From contig NZ_JABWRF020000002.1 in NCBI RefSeq assembly GCF_014268805.2, positions 812,001 to 876,000 of the forward strand: 64,000 nucleotides of DNA, written 5' to 3'. The position numbers and the translations under genes are program-made. The notes beneath the pieces are model-generated. The model made no database searches and had not been told where the DNA came from. It saw only the letters and a list, made by a program, of their open reading frames with translations. Of the stretch, positions 60,624 through 64,000 are shown piece after piece (positions within the stretch are counted from its first letter, which is position 1; the number at the start of each line of letters is the position of its first letter). This DNA is from Pseudomonas farsensis (GTDB lineage Bacteria > Pseudomonadota > Gammaproteobacteria > Pseudomonadales > Pseudomonadaceae).

Positions 60624-61078
60624 AGCTGCCGGGCAGCGACGCGCAATTGATCCAGCGCGTCGTGGCCTCTGGCTTGGTCCGGCGCCAGCCGGGCCAACCA
60701 TTCTTCGCCATCGCCCGCTCCCGCAGGCCATCGGCGCGCAAGTTGCTCCAGGCGCTCCAGCAAGGTGCGCTCAGCCTGTAGTTCCAGCCCCTTCACCTGT
60801 TCACGCAATACCGCCAGTTGCGGGTCGGCCAGGGCGTGCTCGCGCCACTGCTGGCGCAATGCGCGCAGTGGCGCCACCACCTCCCGTTGCCACGCTGTGG
60901 CGGCCTCTTGCAGCGCGGCAAGCCGCTGCGCATTGGGGGTAACCTTGCGCGTTTGCAGCCAGGTTGCGCATAGCAACAGGCAGACATCGCCGCCCAGCGC
61001 TTGCAAGGCCAGGCAGGCCGTTTCTACCCCGGGCCGCGCGTACAGGGCCAGGGCGTGATTCCACAGGTCGGTGTGCAT
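60599..61078 (-). CDS. TIGR02444 family protein
   Basis: A 159-residue helical protein of the TIGR02444/DUF2390 family. Landmarks: LWNHALALYARPGVETACLALQ at the N-terminus, LLLCATWLQ, and the WQREVVAPLRALRQQWRE segment. Function unknown, conserved next to the ABC-F gene in relatives. It is divergent from the ABC-F gene with 50 bp between starts and overlaps the algP end by 25 bp. Confidence 0.88.
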   Translation of the reverse strand: MHTDLWNHALALYARPGVETACLALQALGGDVCLLLCATWLQTRKVTPNAQRLAALQEAATAWQREVVAPLRALRQQWREHALADPQLAVLREQVKGLELQAERTLLERLEQLARRWPAGAGDGEEWLARLAPDQARGHDALDQLRVAARQLQDAEDGV

Positions 61079-61128
61079 GGTTTCGCTCGCGCCAGTGGTC
61101 GGGGAAGCTGGTAGACTCCGCGACCATC

Positions 61129-63039
61129 ATGATCAGACTATCAAACCTCACTTTACAGCGTGGTCCACAGCGCCTGCTAGACAGCGCCGAGATGACCCTG
61201 CACACCGGTCACAAGGCCGGCCTGATCGGCGCCAATGGCGCCGGTAAATCCAGCCTGTTCGCCTTGCTGCGCGGCGAGTTGTCGCCCGATGGCGGCGACT
61301 GCCATGTGCCCGGCGACTGGCGCATTGCCCACATGCGCCAGGAGGTCGACACCCTCGACCGCGTGGCGGTGGACTATGTGCTCGACGGCGATGTGCGCCT
61401 GCGCAAGGTGCAGGCCGAACTGGCTGGCGCCGAGCAGGCCCATGACGGCGCCGCGCTGGCACGTCTGCACAGCGAGCTGGACAGCGCCGACGGCTACACC
61501 GCCGATGCCCGTGCGCGCAAGCTGCTGGCCGGCCTTGGCTTCAGCAACGAACAGATGGACCGGCGTGTCGGCGACTTCTCCGGTGGCTGGCGCATGCGCC
61601 TGAACCTGGCCCAGGCGCTGATGTGCCCGTCCGACCTGCTGCTGCTCGACGAGCCCACCAACCACTTGGACCTCGACGCCATTCTGTGGCTCGAAGACTG
61701 GCTCAAGGGCTACCAGGGCACGTTGCTGCTGATCTCCCACGACCGCGACTTCCTCGATGCCGTGGTCGACCATGTGCTGCACGTCGAACAGCGCAAGCTG
61801 AACCTCTACAAAGGCGGCTACAGCGCGTTCGAGCGCACCCGCGCCGAGCGCCTGGCGCAACAGCAGCAGGCCTTCGAGAAGCAGCAGGCGCAGCGCGCGC
61901 ACATGGAAAAGTACATCGCCCGGTTCAAGGCCCAGGCTACCAAGGCACGCCAGGCGCAAAGCCGCATCAAGGCCCTGGAACGCATGGAAGAACTGTCGGC
62001 GGCCCACGTCGATTCGCCGTTCGACTTCGTTTTCCGCGAGTCGCAAAAAATCTCAAGCCCGCTGCTTGACCTGTCCGAGGCGCGCCTGGGCTATGGCGAC
62101 AAGGCCATCCTCGAGAAGGTCAAGCTGCAACTGGTCCCGGGCGCGCGTATCGGCCTGCTCGGCCCCAACGGCGCGGGTAAATCGACCCTCATCAAGAACC
62201 TTGCCGGCGAGCTGCAACCGCTGGGCGGGCGCCTGGTGCGCGGCGAGAACCTGGCAGTGGGCTACTTTGCCCAGCACCAGCTCGACTCGCTGGACGACAA
62301 GGCCAGCCCGCTGTTGCACCTGCAACGCATCGCCCCGGCCGAGCGCGAGCAGGCCCTGCGCGACTTCCTCGGGGGTTTCGACTTCCATGGCGACCGCGTC
62401 GATGAGCCGGTGGTGAATTTCTCCGGTGGCGAAAAAGCCCGCCTGGCGCTGGCCCTGATCGCCTGGGAACGGCCCAACCTGCTGCTGCTCGATGAGCCGA
62501 CCAACCACCTCGACCTCGAGATGCGCCTGGCCCTGACCATGGCGTTGCAGGAGTTTGCCGGTGCCGTGGTGGTAGTCTCCCACGACCGTCACCTGCTCAA
62601 GAGCACCACCGACGACTTCCTGCTGGTCGCCGATGGCAAGGTCGATACCTTCGAGGGTGACCTCGACGACTACAGCCGCTGGCTGATCGACTACCGCCAG
62701 CGCATGGCGCCTGCTAGCAGCGCCCCGGTCAACCCGGATAAAACCGATAAAAAGGCCCAGCGCCAGGCCGCCGCCGCCCTGCGTCAGCAGTTGGCGCCGC
62801 ACAAAAAGGCCGCCGACAAGCTCGAAGCCGAGCTTGGGCAGTTGCACAAGACCCTGGCCGAGGTCGAGGCGGCCTTGGGCGACAGTGGCGTCTACGAGGC
62901 TGCGCGCAAAGACGAGCTGCGCGATCTGCTCGGCCGCCAGAGCCAGCTCAAGCAGCGTGAAGGCGAGCTTGAAGAGGCCTGGATGGAAGCCCTGGAGTTG
63001 CTCGAAAGCATGCAGGCCGAGATCGAGGCGCTGTCCTGA
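61129..63039 (+). CDS. ABC-F family ATPase (YheS-type)
   Basis: A 636-residue ATPase with two nucleotide-binding domains and no membrane segment. Domain 1: Walker A GANGAGKSS, signature FSGGW, Walker B LLLLDEPTNHLD. Domain 2: GPNGAGKST, FSGGEKARLALAL, LLLLDEPTNHLD. The P-site linker and a long C-terminal extension with coiled coil follow. YheS-type ABC-F proteins bind the ribosomal E site and relieve stalls caused by certain nascent chains. The ATG of MIRLSNLTLQRGPQ is chosen; the frame upstream runs into the divergent gene. Its stop overlaps the MscS-like start by one base. Confidence 0.95.
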   Translation: MIRLSNLTLQRGPQRLLDSAEMTLHTGHKAGLIGANGAGKSSLFALLRGELSPDGGDCHVPGDWRIAHMRQEVDTLDRVAVDYVLDGDVRLRKVQAELAGAEQAHDGAALARLHSELDSADGYTADARARKLLAGLGFSNEQMDRRVGDFSGGWRMRLNLAQALMCPSDLLLLDEPTNHLDLDAILWLEDWLKGYQGTLLLISHDRDFLDAVVDHVLHVEQRKLNLYKGGYSAFERTRAERLAQQQQAFEKQQAQRAHMEKYIARFKAQATKARQAQSRIKALERMEELSAAHVDSPFDFVFRESQKISSPLLDLSEARLGYGDKAILEKVKLQLVPGARIGLLGPNGAGKSTLIKNLAGELQPLGGRLVRGENLAVGYFAQHQLDSLDDKASPLLHLQRIAPAEREQALRDFLGGFDFHGDRVDEPVVNFSGGEKARLALALIAWERPNLLLLDEPTNHLDLEMRLALTMALQEFAGAVVVVSHDRHLLKSTTDDFLLVADGKVDTFEGDLDDYSRWLIDYRQRMAPASSAPVNPDKTDKKAQRQAAAALRQQLAPHKKAADKLEAELGQLHKTLAEVEAALGDSGVYEAARKDELRDLLGRQSQLKQREGELEEAWMEALELLESMQAEIEALS

Positions 63040-63626
63040 TGGATGAGCTGCGCTCGCTGCTGCCCGGGCAATGGATGGATACGTTCTGGCTGGGCCTGCA
63101 GATTCTGCTGATCATGGTTGTGGCGTTCGTCTTGCAGCGCATGGTTGGCCGCGCCCTGCAGAGCCTGGGCGAGCGCTACCCGCTGCCGCACGAACTGCTG
63201 GTGCCGGTGCGTGGCGCGTTGCGCTGGCTGATCATGGGCAGCGCCGTGTTGTTCGTGCTGGAGCGCCTCGGGGTTTCGGCCACGGTGCTGTGGACGGCGC
63301 TTTCGGGTTTCGTCGCGGTGGCGGCAGTGGCGTTTTTCGCCATCTGGAGCGTGCTTTCCAACCTGCTGTGCGCGGTGCTGATCTTTACCGTCGGGCCGTT
63401 TCGCATCGGTGATGTGGTCGAGCTGGTCGATACCCTCGACAAGCCGGGGGTAAAGGGCCGGGTGATCGCGATCAACCTGCTTTACACCACCTTGATGGAA
63501 ACCCCCGAAGCGGGTGGTGCGCTGGTGCAGGTGCCTAACAGCCAATTCTTTCAGAAGGCCGTTCGGCGCTGGCGCGGGGCCGAGGCAAGCGCTGCCGGCA
63601 AGCCAGAGGCGCTGGAAGCGGACTGA
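63039..63626 (+). CDS. Short MscS-like mechanosensitive channel protein
   Basis: A 195-residue protein with helices at about 16-35, 58-78 and 82-115 and the MscS pore/beta segment (FVAVAAVAFFAIWSVLSNLL, GPFRIGDVVEL) ending in a short beta domain (VQVPNSQFFQKAVRRW). It lacks the C-terminal alpha/beta domain of full MscS (about 286 residues). The ATG overlaps the stop of the ABC-F gene, so it is in one operon with it. Channel activity is uncertain. Confidence 0.85.
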   Translation: MDELRSLLPGQWMDTFWLGLQILLIMVVAFVLQRMVGRALQSLGERYPLPHELLVPVRGALRWLIMGSAVLFVLERLGVSATVLWTALSGFVAVAAVAFFAIWSVLSNLLCAVLIFTVGPFRIGDVVELVDTLDKPGVKGRVIAINLLYTTLMETPEAGGALVQVPNSQFFQKAVRRWRGAEASAAGKPEALEAD

Positions 63627-63648
63627 TTGCCCGGTAATCACGGTTTTC

Positions 63649-63764
63649 TGTAGGAGCGGCCTTGTGTCGCGAAAGGGGGGCGAAGCGCCCCCAAGATTTG
63701 TGCTCCACGCAGGTATTGCCGGGGCTGCTACGCAGCCCATTCGCGACACAAGGCCGCTCCTACA
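63649..63764. repeat. REP pair after the MscS-like gene
   Basis: Inverted units TGTAGGAGCGGCCTTGTGTC and its mirror, same family as 13191-13308. It closes the transcript and separates it from what follows. Confidence 0.85.
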
Positions 63765-63776
63765 AGGGCCCTGCGT

Positions 63777-63869
63777 TCATCGCGCCGGCTGCTGATTCCC
63801 CAAAGCACGGCGCAATGCCATCAGCCATAGCAGTTGTTCGTTGAACGTCGGCGAGCAGGGGCTATTCAT
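63777..63869 (-). CDS. Possible 30-residue small protein
   Basis: Reads MNSPCSPTFNEQLLWLMALR then a short polar end. AGGA lies 8 bp before its ATG and the middle could be an amphipathic helix. It may be a tiny gene or chance. From 63870 to 64000 I see nothing else that I can support. Confidence 0.3.
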   Translation of the reverse strand: MNSPCSPTFNEQLLWLMALRRALGNQQPAR

Positions 63870-64000
63870 CAAGGTCGTCCTTGTTTTATCGGGGATGGGC
63901 TAATCAGGTCAAAGTCTGGCGTTTCTTGGAGAGGCATTTCCTAGGAAAGGTCCCACGCGCACAAAGGAAATTTCCGAGCGTTTCGATGGTGATATCGATA

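Noticed and set aside
59688..60731. Long open frames on both strands over algP (Gly/Ser-rich and Leu/Ala-rich products)
   Set aside because: They arise from the repetitive GCN/AAR composition of the KPAA tract. The true frame has a ribosome binding site and matches AlgP.

Overview
The window is a high-GC chromosomal stretch from a Pseudomonas, most likely of the P. putida group. The evidence is the combination of rho, ubiD, glnK-amtB, sutA, xerC, dapF-lysA-lptM, cyaY, rnk, class I cyaA, argH, algR, hemC-hemD-hemX-hemY, dsbB, algQ, algP and a YheS-type ABC-F gene, plus paired REP elements of the kind scattered through P. putida-type genomes. I see no transposase, integrase, phage gene, rRNA, tRNA or CRISPR array.

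Layout. (1) 1-5.8 kb: the 3' end of rho, then ubiD overlapped by a ferredoxin-type flavin reductase, chaC, and a mechanosensitive channel with a cyclic-nucleotide-binding domain. (2) 6.0-8.8 kb: an AT-richer accessory patch with an orphan PAAR toxin-type protein split by a frameshift, a small membrane protein that looks like its immunity partner, and a HigB/HigA toxin-antitoxin pair. (3) 8.8-13.2 kb: a Kef-type K+/H+ antiporter, a GlxA-type regulator, a minimal AraC protein and a YcaC-type hydrolase. (4) 13.3-20.0 kb: a 1684-residue pseudokinase/STAND-ATPase/GAF/histidine kinase divergent from two response regulators, one of which has a DNA-binding domain on each side of its receiver. (5) 20.2-29.7 kb: a two-partner-secretion contact-dependent inhibition locus (CdiB, CdiA and two related membrane proteins, probable immunity proteins). 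(6) 29.6-36 kb: yifB/comM, the Mg2+ ATPase mgtA with a long leader holding a small ORF, an unknown two-helix membrane protein and ubiK. (7) 36-50 kb: core genes glnK-amtB (sigma-54 promoter and NtrC-like site), sutA, HAD hydrolase-xerC-DUF484-dapF-lysA-lptM, cyaY, rnk, a PI-PLC-like protein, cyaA and a GST. (8) 50-64 kb: argH divergent from algR, the haem cluster hemCDXY, dsbB, algQ, an FKBP, algP, an ABC-F ATPase and a short MscS-like protein.

How the parts work together. Two separate loci are built for competition between bacteria: the PAAR protein (normally loaded on a type VI spike, though no other T6SS gene is present here) and the CdiB/CdiA system. Each is followed by short overlapping membrane-protein genes, which suggests that both toxins act at the inner membrane. 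The large sensor kinase and its response regulators lie directly upstream of the CDI locus and are separated from it only by a REP pair and an AT-rich promoter region with a 9-bp palindrome. Control of the CDI locus by this regulatory set is an attractive but untested idea. The rest is housekeeping: nitrogen sensing, lysine and arginine synthesis, haem and ubiquinone synthesis, cAMP signalling and envelope functions.

Limits. All calls come from reading the sequence by eye and from knowledge of the families. No alignments, structure predictions or database searches were run.
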